64,000 nt of DNA from Gammaproteobacteria bacterium UBA2675. GTDB taxonomy: Bacteria > Pseudomonadota > Gammaproteobacteria > Pseudomonadales > Pseudohongiellaceae. Below the pieces are notes generated by a model, which did no database searches, was not told where the DNA came from, and saw only the letters and a list, made by a program, of their open reading frames with translations. Both the position numbers and the translations under genes were made by a program. Location of the stretch: assembly GCA_002354805.1 (NCBI GenBank), contig DEMH01000015.1, positions 1 to 64,000 on the forward strand, read 5' to 3'. How positions within the stretch are numbered: position 1 is the first letter of the stretch; each line of letters starts with the position of its first letter. Of this stretch, positions 26,226-34,621 are shown one piece after another.

Positions 26226-26633
26226 ATGGATATCGCCAGAATCAGGCAAAAATACCCCGACGCCCAGATGTTCACCTTTGGCGACAGCAAATCACTTTGT
26301 GATGAACTGCTGGCGCTAGTGAGGGCTGGCAAAAAAACTGCGACCTGCGGGGCGCTGACTGAATTTGAGGATGACCCGACTGCAATGCCCAAAGTAGGCA
26401 GAACAGATATAGCCCAGACCTGGGAGGGTGAGCCTGCAGTCGCCATCCGCACCGTATCTGTTGAGATCAAGGCCTTTGAGGATGTGGATGAGGCGTTTGC
26501 GCTTCAGGAAGGCGAGGACGATGACCTGGAAGGCTGGCGCCGTGGCCATCGTAGCTATTTTGAGCGAAACGGCGGTTTTGATCCCCGGATGAAACTGGTT
26601 TGTGAGCGCTTTGAGGTGGTGGAGATATTTTGA
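26226..26633 (+). CDS. ASCH domain protein
   Basis: A 135-residue ASCH-domain protein: FTFGDSKSLCDELLALVRAGKKTATCGALTEFE contains the GxKxxT pattern, and EGWRRGHRSYFERNGGFDPRMKLVCERFEVV is the usual C-terminus. ASCH domains belong to the PUA-like fold; some are RNA-binding and others hydrolyse N4-acetylcytidine, a role not assignable here. The MerR gene starts two bases after its stop, so the two are cotranscribed. Confidence 0.9.
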   Translation: MDIARIRQKYPDAQMFTFGDSKSLCDELLALVRAGKKTATCGALTEFEDDPTAMPKVGRTDIAQTWEGEPAVAIRTVSVEIKAFEDVDEAFALQEGEDDDLEGWRRGHRSYFERNGGFDPRMKLVCERFEVVEIF

Positions 26634-26634
26634 G

Positions 26635-26976
26635 ATGAAAATCGGCAGAGTCAGCGAAGAAACCGGCCTCAGCATCGATACCATCAGGTACTATGAAAAA
26701 CAGGGTTTTGTTAAAAAGCCTGACAAGGACACCAGTGGTCATCGATCCTACACCGCACAGGATGTGGACCTGCTGAACTGGGTGGTGTGCATGAAAAACT
26801 CCGGGATGTCGCTAAACAGGATCAAGGCCTATACAGAGGCTTTTTATCAGGGAGATCGTGAGGTTTGTATCGCTTTTCTTGAAGAGCATCTGGCACGCCT
26901 CAATGAGCAAAAACGAAATACAGAACACTACATTCAGGTGACTGAAAACAAATTAAATCGATTCAAAGCCTCTTGA
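26635..26976 (+). CDS. MerR family transcriptional regulator
   Basis: A 113-residue MerR protein. The N-terminal winged helix is MKIGRVSEETGLSIDTIRYYEKQGFVKKPDKDTSGHRSYTAQDVDLLNWV, followed by a dimerisation helix (LEEHLARLNEQKRNTEHYIQVTENKL). There is no C-terminal metal-binding cysteine cluster, which suggests a non-metal inducer. The ATG at 26635 is chosen because the MerR motif begins there. The PhzF gene follows 60 bases downstream. Confidence 0.93.
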   Translation: MKIGRVSEETGLSIDTIRYYEKQGFVKKPDKDTSGHRSYTAQDVDLLNWVVCMKNSGMSLNRIKAYTEAFYQGDREVCIAFLEEHLARLNEQKRNTEHYIQVTENKLNRFKAS

Positions 26977-27036
26977 CCTGGAGTATGCTCCAGCTTGTTA
27001 TGCTGACTTCACAGCCAATTTTTCGGGGATGAAAAG

Positions 27037-27900
27037 ATGAAAGTCAGCGTCGCAATCGTCAATGCATTTGTTGATGGCAGTAATGGGGGCAACCCCGCGG
27101 GTGTGGTTCTGGATGCCGATGAATTAACCACCGATCAAAAGCAGGCGATCGCAAGGGAAGTCGGACTTTCCGAGACAGCGTTTGTGTCCCGCTCCAGAGT
27201 CGCGGGCTTCAAGCTGGAGTTTTTCACACCAACCAGGCAGATCGCACACTGCGGACACGCCACCATCGCCACATTCAGCTATCTGTCGCAGCAGGGCCTG
27301 GTGCCCGAACCCAATACCTCCAAAGAGACCATTGATGGCATACGAGCGATTCAGGTCAGCGGCGACTTCGCCTATATGGAGCAACTGGGACCCGGATACA
27401 CTCAGATTGCCGACCAGACAGATGCTGTGCTGCAAGCATTGGGACTCGACAAAGACAGCACCATTACCGAACCGATGATTGCCAATACGGGCAACTCTTT
27501 CCTTCTGGTGGGTGTAAAGGATCTGCAAACACTGAGGAGCATTAATCCGGGTCAGCGTCGGATTGAAAAACTGTCTGAGACATTTGATCTGATCGGATTT
27601 TATGTGTTCACACTGGAGACCAGTCAAACGGGTCGTGATGCGTCGACACGCATGTTCGCACCCCGTTACGGTATTGCCGAAGAGTCGGCGACCGGGATGG
27701 CCGCCGGGCCACTGGCCTGCTATCTGCACGATCATCTTGGCATAGTGAAGGATGCTTATCAGATAGAGCAGGGCTATTGCATGCCACAGCCGTCGCCCAG
27801 TTGCATTCATGTATCGCTGGAGAAAGAGGGGACGAACATCACATCTTTGTCAGCAGGTGGCACTGGGGTGGTATCCAGAGTGATTCAGATTGAAGTCTGA
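27037..27900 (+). CDS. PhzF family isomerase/epimerase-like protein
   Basis: A 287-residue PhzF-like protein: NAFVDGSNGGNPAGVVLDAD, LSETAFVSRS with the catalytic-glutamate position, FFTPTRQIAHCGHATIATFSYL, and the second-domain EESATGMAAGPLACYL. The fold is that of diaminopimelate epimerase. No other phenazine genes are present, so a phenazine role is unlikely; the substrate is unknown. It probably shares the MerR regulator encoded directly upstream. Confidence 0.93.
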   Translation: MKVSVAIVNAFVDGSNGGNPAGVVLDADELTTDQKQAIAREVGLSETAFVSRSRVAGFKLEFFTPTRQIAHCGHATIATFSYLSQQGLVPEPNTSKETIDGIRAIQVSGDFAYMEQLGPGYTQIADQTDAVLQALGLDKDSTITEPMIANTGNSFLLVGVKDLQTLRSINPGQRRIEKLSETFDLIGFYVFTLETSQTGRDASTRMFAPRYGIAEESATGMAAGPLACYLHDHLGIVKDAYQIEQGYCMPQPSPSCIHVSLEKEGTNITSLSAGGTGVVSRVIQIEV

Positions 27901-27907
27901 AGTCTGT

Positions 27908-28420
27908 CTATACAGCGTGAATCCAGTCCACAAGCAGATGGAAATCTCCCTGTTGTTTATCCGCCAGCAGAAAGCCCATCTGCTCGACGCTGGCGGCATT
28001 GAATGCCGGGCCAGACAACAATCGCCCACGGAATACGGGTTCCAGGCTGGAGAATTCAATGGATACATCGAGCCATTGACCGGCGGTGGTATTGAAGCTG
28101 CAACTGTAAGCAATTCGCGACTCATGGTACCTGGCGTCGGTATACAACCGGAACTGATATCGGCGGCCGTCGCCCTTAACACGGAGTATGACGCCTGTTG
28201 CGGTGCTGAGGTCCATGCGTTGCTGCGAGCGTATCGAGGCGAAACCACCGTTATTCTCCAGTGAGATGTGGCCGGAAAAGTGCAGACAACCGTCCCTGAT
28301 CTCCGGCGCGCTGCTGGACTCGCCGCCCATGACACCATCATTAATGGCTCGCCAGTCGGCGACGTGAGCCGGGTTGGTGAAGTTGAACAAGACTTCGCCT
28401 GGACCTGCATCTGAAATCAT
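27908..28420 (-). CDS. CIA30 family protein
   Basis: A 170-residue protein matching the CIA30 (complex I intermediate-associated protein 30) beta-sandwich: FTNPAHVADWRAINDGVMGGESSS, GHISLENNGGFASIRSQ, and the C-terminal QMGFLLADKQQGDFHLLVDWIHAV. Bacterial members have no proven link to complex I assembly. The gene begins 4 bases after the GlxA-type regulator gene, so the two form an operon. Confidence 0.9.
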   Translation of the reverse strand: MISDAGPGEVLFNFTNPAHVADWRAINDGVMGGESSSAPEIRDGCLHFSGHISLENNGGFASIRSQQRMDLSTATGVILRVKGDGRRYQFRLYTDARYHESRIAYSCSFNTTAGQWLDVSIEFSSLEPVFRGRLLSGPAFNAASVEQMGFLLADKQQGDFHLLVDWIHAV

Positions 28421-28424
28421 ATCT

Positions 28425-29402
28425 TTAGCCTGCTATCTGCTTGGCGAATGGTGGTGCTGTGGATTCGGGCCGTCCAAACTGCTCCCGGTAGCGTCTGGGT
28501 GACACCCCAATCGCCTCCCGAAAATGATGGCGCAAATTTGTTGCATTGCTAAACCCGGACAGCTCGGCCACCTTTTCTACATCATGTTGGGTGCTTTCCA
28601 GAAGCTGACGCGCCGCGTCCAGTCTCTGTGCGGTGAGCCATTCCTTGGGAGACACACCAAAAGTCTCCCGGAACTTACGATCAAAGGTGCGTCGCGACAT
28701 GCGCGCTTTTTCCGCGAATTCATCAATGCCGATCGGCGACGCCAGATGCTTCACGGCCCAGTCCAGCGATCTGGAAAACTGGCTGGGCTTCTCTGGCATG
28801 GGTGTTTCCACAAACTGGGACTGCCCGCCCTGTCGATGGGCTGATATCACCAGGCGGCGTGCTACGTGATTGGCGATACGAAAACCAAAGTCATTGCGGA
28901 TCACCTCCATGCCCAGATCAATGGCCGCCGCGCTGCCAGCTGAACAGCCGATACATCCGTCATAGACATACAGAACGTCGTCCTGATAGTGAATTTGTGG
29001 ATAAAGTGCCTGCAGCTTTTCTGCATAGCGCCAGTGCGTGGTTGCCTGGCGACCATCCAGGAACCCCAATGCCGCGAGCAGGAACGCGCCGGAGCAAAAG
29101 GAGATGATCCGTTTGCCGGCATGAAAGGCAGCTGTAAGTTCGGACCGTATCGGCTCAGGGATGGGCTTACCACTGGTCTCCCAGCTGGGCACGATGATCA
29201 TCGTATAGTCCGCCAGGCTGGTGACCGGTTTGACGCCAATCGTGACCCCGCCGGTGCCTGCCAGAGGATTGTCAGAGAAGGACACCACATCACAGCGATA
29301 CCAGTTGTCCATTTCCGGGCGAGACAGGGCAAACAGCTCCACGGCGCAGCCCAGCTCAAACAGAGCGATTCTGTCATGTACCAGTACGGCGACGTTATGC
29401 AT
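28425..29402 (-). CDS. GlxA family transcriptional regulator (DJ-1/PfpI plus AraC)
   Basis: A 325-residue regulator. The N-terminal DJ-1/PfpI-like domain begins HNVAVLVHDRIALFELGCAVELF and has FCSGAFLLAALG at the nucleophile-elbow position, here apparently ligand-sensing. The C-terminal AraC domain has two helix-turn-helices (EFAEKARMSRRTFDRKFRETFGVSPKEWL and VAELSGFSNATNLRHHFREAIGVSPRRYREQF). The ATG at 29402 with an upstream ggag is preferred over the longer open frame. It is divergent from the rhodanese gene, which it may control. Confidence 0.93.
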   Translation of the reverse strand: MHNVAVLVHDRIALFELGCAVELFALSRPEMDNWYRCDVVSFSDNPLAGTGGVTIGVKPVTSLADYTMIIVPSWETSGKPIPEPIRSELTAAFHAGKRIISFCSGAFLLAALGFLDGRQATTHWRYAEKLQALYPQIHYQDDVLYVYDGCIGCSAGSAAAIDLGMEVIRNDFGFRIANHVARRLVISAHRQGGQSQFVETPMPEKPSQFSRSLDWAVKHLASPIGIDEFAEKARMSRRTFDRKFRETFGVSPKEWLTAQRLDAARQLLESTQHDVEKVAELSGFSNATNLRHHFREAIGVSPRRYREQFGRPESTAPPFAKQIAG

Positions 29403-29529
29403 ACGGCAACTCCTATTCAGTCTGGCTGAATATAAACGATTATTGTCTTTCCAGCCAATTACCGTTTGTCGACGTCTGGCGCACAATACTCCTGCAATGT
29501 CATTCACTAACAGACAAGGAGGTATCACC

Positions 29530-29934
29530 ATGTCATCAGCCGTATCCCGTCCCACCGCCGCTGACAGTGCATCCGCACTGGCGCACTTCGAAGCCCTGCT
29601 GCAATTTGAAACCGACTGCTGGGATGTTCATCACGCCATCACCAATAACCGGCAGGATTTTGTGTTGCTGGATGTCAGAGGAGAGGACTGCTATCGGAAA
29701 GGTCACGTGCCGGCAGCCATCCATCTGCCACACAGCCGTATCAACGATGAAACGCTTGCCGCGTATCCCGCTGACACGCTCTTTGTAGTGTACTGTGCCG
29801 GCCCTCACTGTAACGGTGCCGACAAGGCCGCCATTCGGCTTGCCCGACTGAACCGGCCGGTGAAGAAGATGATTGGCGGGGTGACTGGCTGGATAGACGA
29901 GGGGTTCACGCTGGGAGTTGGTAAACATGTCTAG
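29530..29934 (+). CDS. rhodanese-like domain protein
   Basis: A 134-residue single-domain rhodanese. It shows FVLLDVRGEDCYRKGHVPAAIHLPH, the active-site loop VVYCAGPHCNGADKAA with the sulphur-carrying cysteine, and the final MIGGVTGWIDEG. An aaggagg site precedes the ATG. The divergent GlxA-type regulator starts 127 bases away. It may move sulphur or detoxify cyanide or reactive thiols; the loop C-A-G-P-H-C is longer than in the classical enzyme. Confidence 0.92.
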   Translation: MSSAVSRPTAADSASALAHFEALLQFETDCWDVHHAITNNRQDFVLLDVRGEDCYRKGHVPAAIHLPHSRINDETLAAYPADTLFVVYCAGPHCNGADKAAIRLARLNRPVKKMIGGVTGWIDEGFTLGVGKHV

Positions 29935-30089
29935 CGATTTTGATGTTCGCCACGCAGCGCCTGGCGACTGTCTGGAAAGTCTTCGGTTGATGCAGGCGCT
30001 GGTGGAGTTTGAAGGTTATGCTGATCGTTTGCTGGAGCACTGTTCGAACGGCGCCCATGATCTCATCATCGATGGCGCGCCAGTTGCTT
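29927..30089 (+). pseudogene. N-terminal remnant of a GNAT acetyltransferase
   Basis: An ATG overlapping the rhodanese stop begins DFDVRHAAPGDCLESLRLMQALVEFEGYADRLLE, the usual N-terminal strand-helix of a GNAT enzyme. Homology stops at about codon 50 (LIIDGAPVAF), where the convergent DUF2306 gene starts to overlap; the frame then runs on to a stop at 30145 without GNAT features. The acetyl-CoA-binding half is missing. It is likely a deletion relic. Confidence 0.6.
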
Positions 30090-30923
30090 TTAGATGCGCG
30101 GCAGCCACATCCCGAACGTTGCGCTCAGTACACCGCCCAGCATAGCGATACTGAGCAAACCCACGCCGATGGCAGTCATCAGCTTCTGAGTTGCCGATCC
30201 CTGTGCCTTTGCCCGCAGATATACTTCCAGAAACAGCAGAGGCACGATATACGTCAGCGTATGCAGCGTTGTCAAAAATGGCCCTGTAAACGTCACCGGA
30301 TCAAAACCAACGGGCGCGCCGTGCAGGCCCAGCCAGGCCATCATGCCAATCCGGAACATCCACACGCCACTGACCGCGATAAAAAGGCGCAGGGCCCAGA
30401 TACGATGGCGATCAAACTGCCGCAGCCGCGCGAACCGGAAAGCCATGGCCGCGCAGAGCAGGATGATGGCGCCATTGATCATCAGAGCCGTGTGACCAAA
30501 TCCGCTGCCAGCCACCAGTTCGCTTCGTGTGATAATCATGTAGGCACCGCTCAGACTCATCACCGTGGCCACCAACACATACAGTCGGCCGTTCCAGCGG
30601 TGCAGCGCTGGCAGGCGCCGACGGATAACCGGCAATAGCTGCAGCAATCCGCCGACCGTGATTAGCGCGGCAAACATAACATGCCCGATTACCGCAATGT
30701 TGCCCGGGCCATCCCCTTCGATATAGCCGGCTGGCATTACCTGATTGAACTGCGCAAAATCGCCCTGAACAGTCGCGCCGTAGTAAAACACAACGATATA
30801 CAGCGAGAAGATTGTCTGGCCCAGCAATACTGTCACAAACCAGAAGCGGGCGGCTCCATCGAGCGCCTTGCTGGCAAATTCAGGGGACCGCCACCCTGTA
30901 TCGATAATCACCTGTGATGTCAT
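30090..30923 (-). CDS. DUF2306 family membrane protein
   Basis: A 277-residue integral membrane protein with about seven hydrophobic segments. It shows HVMFAALITVGGLLQLLP, RWNGRLYVLVATVMSLSGAYMI, the conserved FDRHRIWALRLFIAVSGVWMFRIGMMAW and a final HTLTYIVPLLFLEVYLRA. This pattern matches the DUF2306 family, possibly heme- or quinone-linked given its histidines, but uncharacterised. Its 3' end abuts the GNAT remnant. Confidence 0.87.
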   Translation of the reverse strand: MTSQVIIDTGWRSPEFASKALDGAARFWFVTVLLGQTIFSLYIVVFYYGATVQGDFAQFNQVMPAGYIEGDGPGNIAVIGHVMFAALITVGGLLQLLPVIRRRLPALHRWNGRLYVLVATVMSLSGAYMIITRSELVAGSGFGHTALMINGAIILLCAAMAFRFARLRQFDRHRIWALRLFIAVSGVWMFRIGMMAWLGLHGAPVGFDPVTFTGPFLTTLHTLTYIVPLLFLEVYLRAKAQGSATQKLMTAIGVGLLSIAMLGGVLSATFGMWLPRI

Positions 30924-31052
30924 AACTGCCTTTCTCCATTATGGTACTATCGTCCTGACTCACCACGAATGCAGGACTGCGCTACCCAGTATCGGCTTTG
31001 ACAGATCCAGGTCTTGCCGTTTTGGAAATCGATCAGTTTTAAGTAGACGACT

Positions 31053-32120
31053 ATGTGGAAAATCAGCTCGCCGCCTGACGAACTAACGGCTGGAAGGTCC
31101 CGCGACGTGGGTTCAGTAGCTACGTGGTTGCTGTATCGCATGAGGGATATTGAACCTGTTGTGCTGCTTTGGTGGTGTTTTGCCCTGGCCACCGTAAGTT
31201 CATCTCTTGCCCGTTATTATCCTACTGACTCGGGATTTACCTACGTTGCCCTTGTCATTGCCGGCGCTGGTCCCTGTGCCTGGTTCTGGTTTCTCAGCCG
31301 CGCTCTGTTTCGTGACCGTAAACACCTTGGCGTCGGCGTATTCAGCCTGGTACCTCTGGTTGTCGCCATCGAAGCCGTGGCGGCTTTAACACCGGTCACC
31401 GGCGCGTCGGCGCTAGCCACAGAAGCCGGTCGCATCATTAACAATGCCGAAGCGCTGGTCTGTTTTACCGCCATCGCATTCGTCTGGCGTGAGACCCTGC
31501 ATGGTTTCACAGCACAGTTAAGCGCAGGAGAGCGTCGCGTCAGAGTTCTTTTCCTGGCGGGATTCAGCCTGCTTATAGCTGTTTCACTGCTCTGGGTATC
31601 TGGCGCCGATCCAGGGTCATTCGCTGCCAAGTGGCAGGACACGATGCTGACCATGTGCGCACTGCTTACGCTGCTAATTAGCCGACTGGCTGTACAGTTT
31701 CGGCTGCGTCACCCGCTTCTTGAAACTGTCGGGCCGGGGAGAAGCCAGCGCGCGAACATTGATGAAGTTGAGTCGGTTGAGCTGGCCAGCCGGATTATGG
31801 CCGCTTTGAATGACGACACACTGCTGACTGTACCCAATCTGAAAGTGGCTGACCTGGCAGAACACATTGGTGATCAGGAATACAAGGTCACTCGATGCAT
31901 TACCAGCCATCTTGGCTATCGAAACTTTAACCACATGCTGAACAGCTTCAGGATAGAACGGGCCAAACGTCTTTTCGAGGATCCGGAGCGTCAGCGCATG
32001 ACCATTGCCAGTATTGCCTACGATTGCGGATTTAATTCTCTTGGCCCGTTTAATCGGGCGTTCCGGCAGCACACCGGTGTGACCCCCAAAGAATATCGTC
32101 AGCGACCTGGTACGGTCTGA
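31053..32120 (+). CDS. AraC family regulator with N-terminal membrane domain
   Basis: A 355-residue protein. Residues about 35-215 contain several hydrophobic segments (VVLLWWCFALATVSSSLARYY, YVALVIAGAGPCAWFWF, VFSLVPLVVAIEAVAAL, VLFLAGFSLLIAVSLLWV), followed by a linker and an AraC-type DNA-binding domain (LGYRNFNHMLNSFRIERAKRLFEDP and IAYDCGFNSLGPFNRAFRQHTGVTPKEYR). It belongs to the group of membrane-anchored AraC regulators. A related protein is encoded at 42262-43362. No target gene is obvious. Confidence 0.9.
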   Translation: MWKISSPPDELTAGRSRDVGSVATWLLYRMRDIEPVVLLWWCFALATVSSSLARYYPTDSGFTYVALVIAGAGPCAWFWFLSRALFRDRKHLGVGVFSLVPLVVAIEAVAALTPVTGASALATEAGRIINNAEALVCFTAIAFVWRETLHGFTAQLSAGERRVRVLFLAGFSLLIAVSLLWVSGADPGSFAAKWQDTMLTMCALLTLLISRLAVQFRLRHPLLETVGPGRSQRANIDEVESVELASRIMAALNDDTLLTVPNLKVADLAEHIGDQEYKVTRCITSHLGYRNFNHMLNSFRIERAKRLFEDPERQRMTIASIAYDCGFNSLGPFNRAFRQHTGVTPKEYRQRPGTV

Positions 32121-32134
32121 TTGATTGGATGATA

Positions 32135-32545
32135 TTACAGGTCAGCGCGAAAAAAGTCCTTTGCGGTCATTGCCGTGCCGGGGAAGGCTTGAATGAGCTT
32201 CCGGTCTCCCGTTATCAGTTTGAGATCTAGACACATTGCCAAAGATACAAATTCACAATCGTAGGCCGAATAATTACTGCCGGCCGCGAGTGACAGTACG
32301 TCCATTGAATTGACAGTATATTCATTATCTGCGAACTGTTGCTCTGCCTGCGCCTGCATGGCGATGGCCGTACTCAGATCAATGATTCCTTTTTTGACAT
32401 AAAGTGCCAGCACATTCCTGAACTCACTGCGCCACAACAGCGGTGCAACCCAGTGCGGGTCTTTATGGAGCAGTTTAATGGTATCGTCTGTTTGCTCTGT
32501 AGGCAGGTAGAGGTATACGATCGTGTTTGTATCGGCAACTATCAT
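32135..32545 (-). CDS. PIN domain ribonuclease toxin (VapC-like)
   Basis: A 136-residue PIN-domain protein. Acidic active-site residues are visible in VADTNTIVYLY (first Asp), WRSEFRNVLALYV (Glu), YDCEFVSLAM (Asp) and LITGDRKLI (Asp). These fit the toxin of a type II toxin-antitoxin pair. Its start overlaps the antitoxin stop by four bases (ATGA). The RNA target is unknown. Confidence 0.92.
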   Translation of the reverse strand: MIVADTNTIVYLYLPTEQTDDTIKLLHKDPHWVAPLLWRSEFRNVLALYVKKGIIDLSTAIAMQAQAEQQFADNEYTVNSMDVLSLAAGSNYSAYDCEFVSLAMCLDLKLITGDRKLIQAFPGTAMTAKDFFRADL

Positions 32546-32787
32546 TCTCTTCCCTGGTTTATGGCATCGTTGATTTCATCGGTTGACAGGATAGGCACAG
32601 TGACGCGGCTACGCAGCGCAGCCGCTTTGCTGGCAATCTCGGTAGCAGATAGCCGGGTTGGTTTGTATGTCTGCTCCAGGCAATAAATCAGCTCGCTGTT
32701 TACGCTTCTATGGTGCGCATGCGCGGCCCGCTTAAGTTGCTCATAAAGATCGTCGGGTATGTTCTTGAACGTCACGGTGGCCATCAT
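32542..32787 (-). CDS. Arc/FitA-type ribbon-helix-helix antitoxin
   Basis: An 81-residue protein. The N-terminal ribbon-helix-helix is ATVTFKNIPDDLYEQLKRAAHAHHRSVNSELIYCLEQ, and the C-terminal tail (about 40 residues) would wrap the PIN toxin encoded immediately downstream. Two successive ATG codons open the frame; the second may be the true start. A small palindrome 20 bases upstream could be its operator. Confidence 0.9.
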   Translation of the reverse strand: MMATVTFKNIPDDLYEQLKRAAHAHHRSVNSELIYCLEQTYKPTRLSATEIASKAAALRSRVTVPILSTDEINDAINQGRE

Positions 32788-32807
32788 TACATCCAGTGTG
32801 GTTGCAA

Positions 32808-32819
32808 AATGGTTCCATT
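32808..32819. promoter_or_regulatory. possible operator of the PIN/RHH pair
   Basis: AATGG-TT-CCATT is a 5-bp inverted repeat 20-32 bases before the antitoxin start. Ribbon-helix-helix antitoxins usually bind short inverted repeats at their own promoter. The short arms make this a weak prediction. Confidence 0.3.
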
Positions 32820-32932
32820 ATGGTTTCGGTCTCATTCTCTGTCAAATCCTCTTTATCAAAGCATAGCAGGTGAGCTTGATGTCACATGTTATTCTGAAGA
32901 ATCCTGAACAGACTAAATAATTCGGATGCATC

Positions 32933-33256
32933 ATGAGCGACTACATCGAGTTTCTGAAAGAGATGTTTGCCGAGTTTGGCGACATACGCGCAAGGAAAAT
33001 GTTCGGTGGTCACGGCATCTATCACAATGATCTGATGATAGGTCTGGTCGCTGACGACATGCTCTATCTGAAAGTAGACGCTGTCTCGGTCAGGCAGTTC
33101 AATGACCGTGGCTTGATGCAGTTCATGTACAAGAAAGGACAGAAGATGGTCGGCATGTCCTACTTTCAGGCGCCCGAAGAAGCCCTGGAAGACCCGTCAG
33201 AAATGCGGCACTGGGCGGCCCTGGCGTATGAAGCTGCGCTTCGGTCGAGAAACTGA
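32933..33256 (+). CDS. TfoX N-terminal domain protein
   Basis: A 107-residue protein containing only the TfoX N-terminal domain: YIEFLKEMFAEFGDIRARKMFGGHGIYHNDLMIGLVADDMLYLKVD, ending with MSYFQAPEEALEDP. The C-terminal helix-hairpin region of TfoX/Sxy competence regulators is absent. Such stand-alone domains are common and of unknown function, so a competence role should not be inferred. Confidence 0.92.
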   Translation: MSDYIEFLKEMFAEFGDIRARKMFGGHGIYHNDLMIGLVADDMLYLKVDAVSVRQFNDRGLMQFMYKKGQKMVGMSYFQAPEEALEDPSEMRHWAALAYEAALRSRN

Positions 33257-33527
33257 AAGTCACTGCTGATCAGCACAAATATCTCTGCTTGTCGGACAAC
33301 ATTTTCGCGTCAACTTAGCTATTAGCCAATCGGATAATTGTAATTTCTGGAATGCTTACCGCACTGGGCCACTTCTATTTCGCAGCTCCATGTGCATATG
33401 GACATCCCTTATCACGTGTTCTATAAGGTAGTGTTTTATGTGACGACCTGGAGTAACAAAACGCGTCGTTCAAGCACAATCGAATGCAGGAATTAAGAGT
33501 GTTTATGAGCCTGGAGCACAGGTCAGC

Positions 33528-34607
33528 ATGTTGAATGACCCGGAGATTGATCAGCAACACCGTGAGTTTGCCCGCAAGATGCTGTTGGCCTACTCGCTGC
33601 TGGCTGTTCTTCTATTGCCGATTTATCAGGTTTTGGACCTGATGTGGACCGATGGCATTCCCTCCTTGTGGTGGAGCAATGCGGCCTGGCGTGCTCTGGC
33701 CGTGATAACGGCGCTGTTCGGACTGTTATGTGTATTCAGGCGACAGGATGGGCAGGGCGCACCGTTAATGTTGCGCCTGCTGGTTGTGAACGTGATGCTG
33801 ATGATGTTTGGACTTTTCATCAGCAACTATTTCGCACCTGATGGCAATGTCACCCTGATGGTGAATGGTCTGATCATCATTATCTTTGCTGCAGCGCCTG
33901 CCTGCCTGCGTGGGGCTCGCGAGTTGCTGCTGATTTTTGGCGTACCTTTTGTTGCCACCTTGGTGTTAATGGGGTGGCTGGATCAGTCGTTTCGCGATAG
34001 CAGCTATGTCCTTTATAACGTAGTCACCTCACTGATCATCGCGCTGATCATCTCAGAACTGCTGTTCCGCACAAGAACCGCCCTGTTTGAACAGCAAGTC
34101 GAGTTGCGCAAGTCCGCTGCAACCGACCCATTGACCGGGATGAACAATCGACGCTTTGTCGAGCCACAATTACACAGCGAAATTGCCCGGGCACGGCGAT
34201 ACAACAAGACATTTTCTGTGGTGATGGCCGACCTGGACCGCTTTAAGCGCGTCAATGACGATCACGGTCATAATGTTGGTGATGCGGTATTGCGCCTGCT
34301 TGCCATCCGGATCAGTGAAACCATTCGCGACGAAGATCGCGCTGTGCGCTGGGGCGGGGAGGAATTTTTGGTACTGATGCCTGAGATAAATGCAGAACAG
34401 GCACTTCTTGCTGCCGAGCGTATCCGACGTGCTGTCAGTGCCAGGCCTTTTGAAATTGATGGTCTGTCATTAAGCATCACAATCAGCCTGGGTGTAGCCG
34501 AATACGCTGGCGAAGATAACCCTGAAACTCTGATAGCCAGAGCCGACAAGAACCTCTATCGAGCCAAGGACGAAGGCCGCAACCGCGTGTGTGCTGATCC
34601 TTCGTAG
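33528..34607 (+). CDS. membrane diguanylate cyclase (GGDEF)
   Basis: A 359-residue protein. Residues about 20-180 contain five or six hydrophobic segments (LLAYSLLAVLLLPIYQVLDL, ALAVITALFGLLCVF, LLRLLVVNVMLMMFGLFI, MVNGLIIIIFAAAPACL, LLLIFGVPFVATLVLMGWL). The C-terminal cyclase has DPLTGMNNRRFVEPQL, MADLDRFKRVNDDHGHNVGDAVL and the active-site RWGGEEFLVL, a GGEEF variant that is active in known enzymes. It should make cyclic di-GMP. I see no clear RxxD inhibitory site. Confidence 0.93.
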   Translation: MLNDPEIDQQHREFARKMLLAYSLLAVLLLPIYQVLDLMWTDGIPSLWWSNAAWRALAVITALFGLLCVFRRQDGQGAPLMLRLLVVNVMLMMFGLFISNYFAPDGNVTLMVNGLIIIIFAAAPACLRGARELLLIFGVPFVATLVLMGWLDQSFRDSSYVLYNVVTSLIIALIISELLFRTRTALFEQQVELRKSAATDPLTGMNNRRFVEPQLHSEIARARRYNKTFSVVMADLDRFKRVNDDHGHNVGDAVLRLLAIRISETIRDEDRAVRWGGEEFLVLMPEINAEQALLAAERIRRAVSARPFEIDGLSLSITISLGVAEYAGEDNPETLIARADKNLYRAKDEGRNRVCADPS

Positions 34608-34621
34608 AGCTTTATCCTGCT

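Noticed and set aside
27124..27810. 228-codon minus-strand ORF
   Set aside because: Antisense to the PhzF gene, cysteine/histidine-rich nonsense composition typical of a shadow frame.
30009..30638. 209-codon plus-strand ORF
   Set aside because: Antisense to the DUF2306 membrane gene, low-complexity composition; only its first part overlaps the GNAT relic in another frame.
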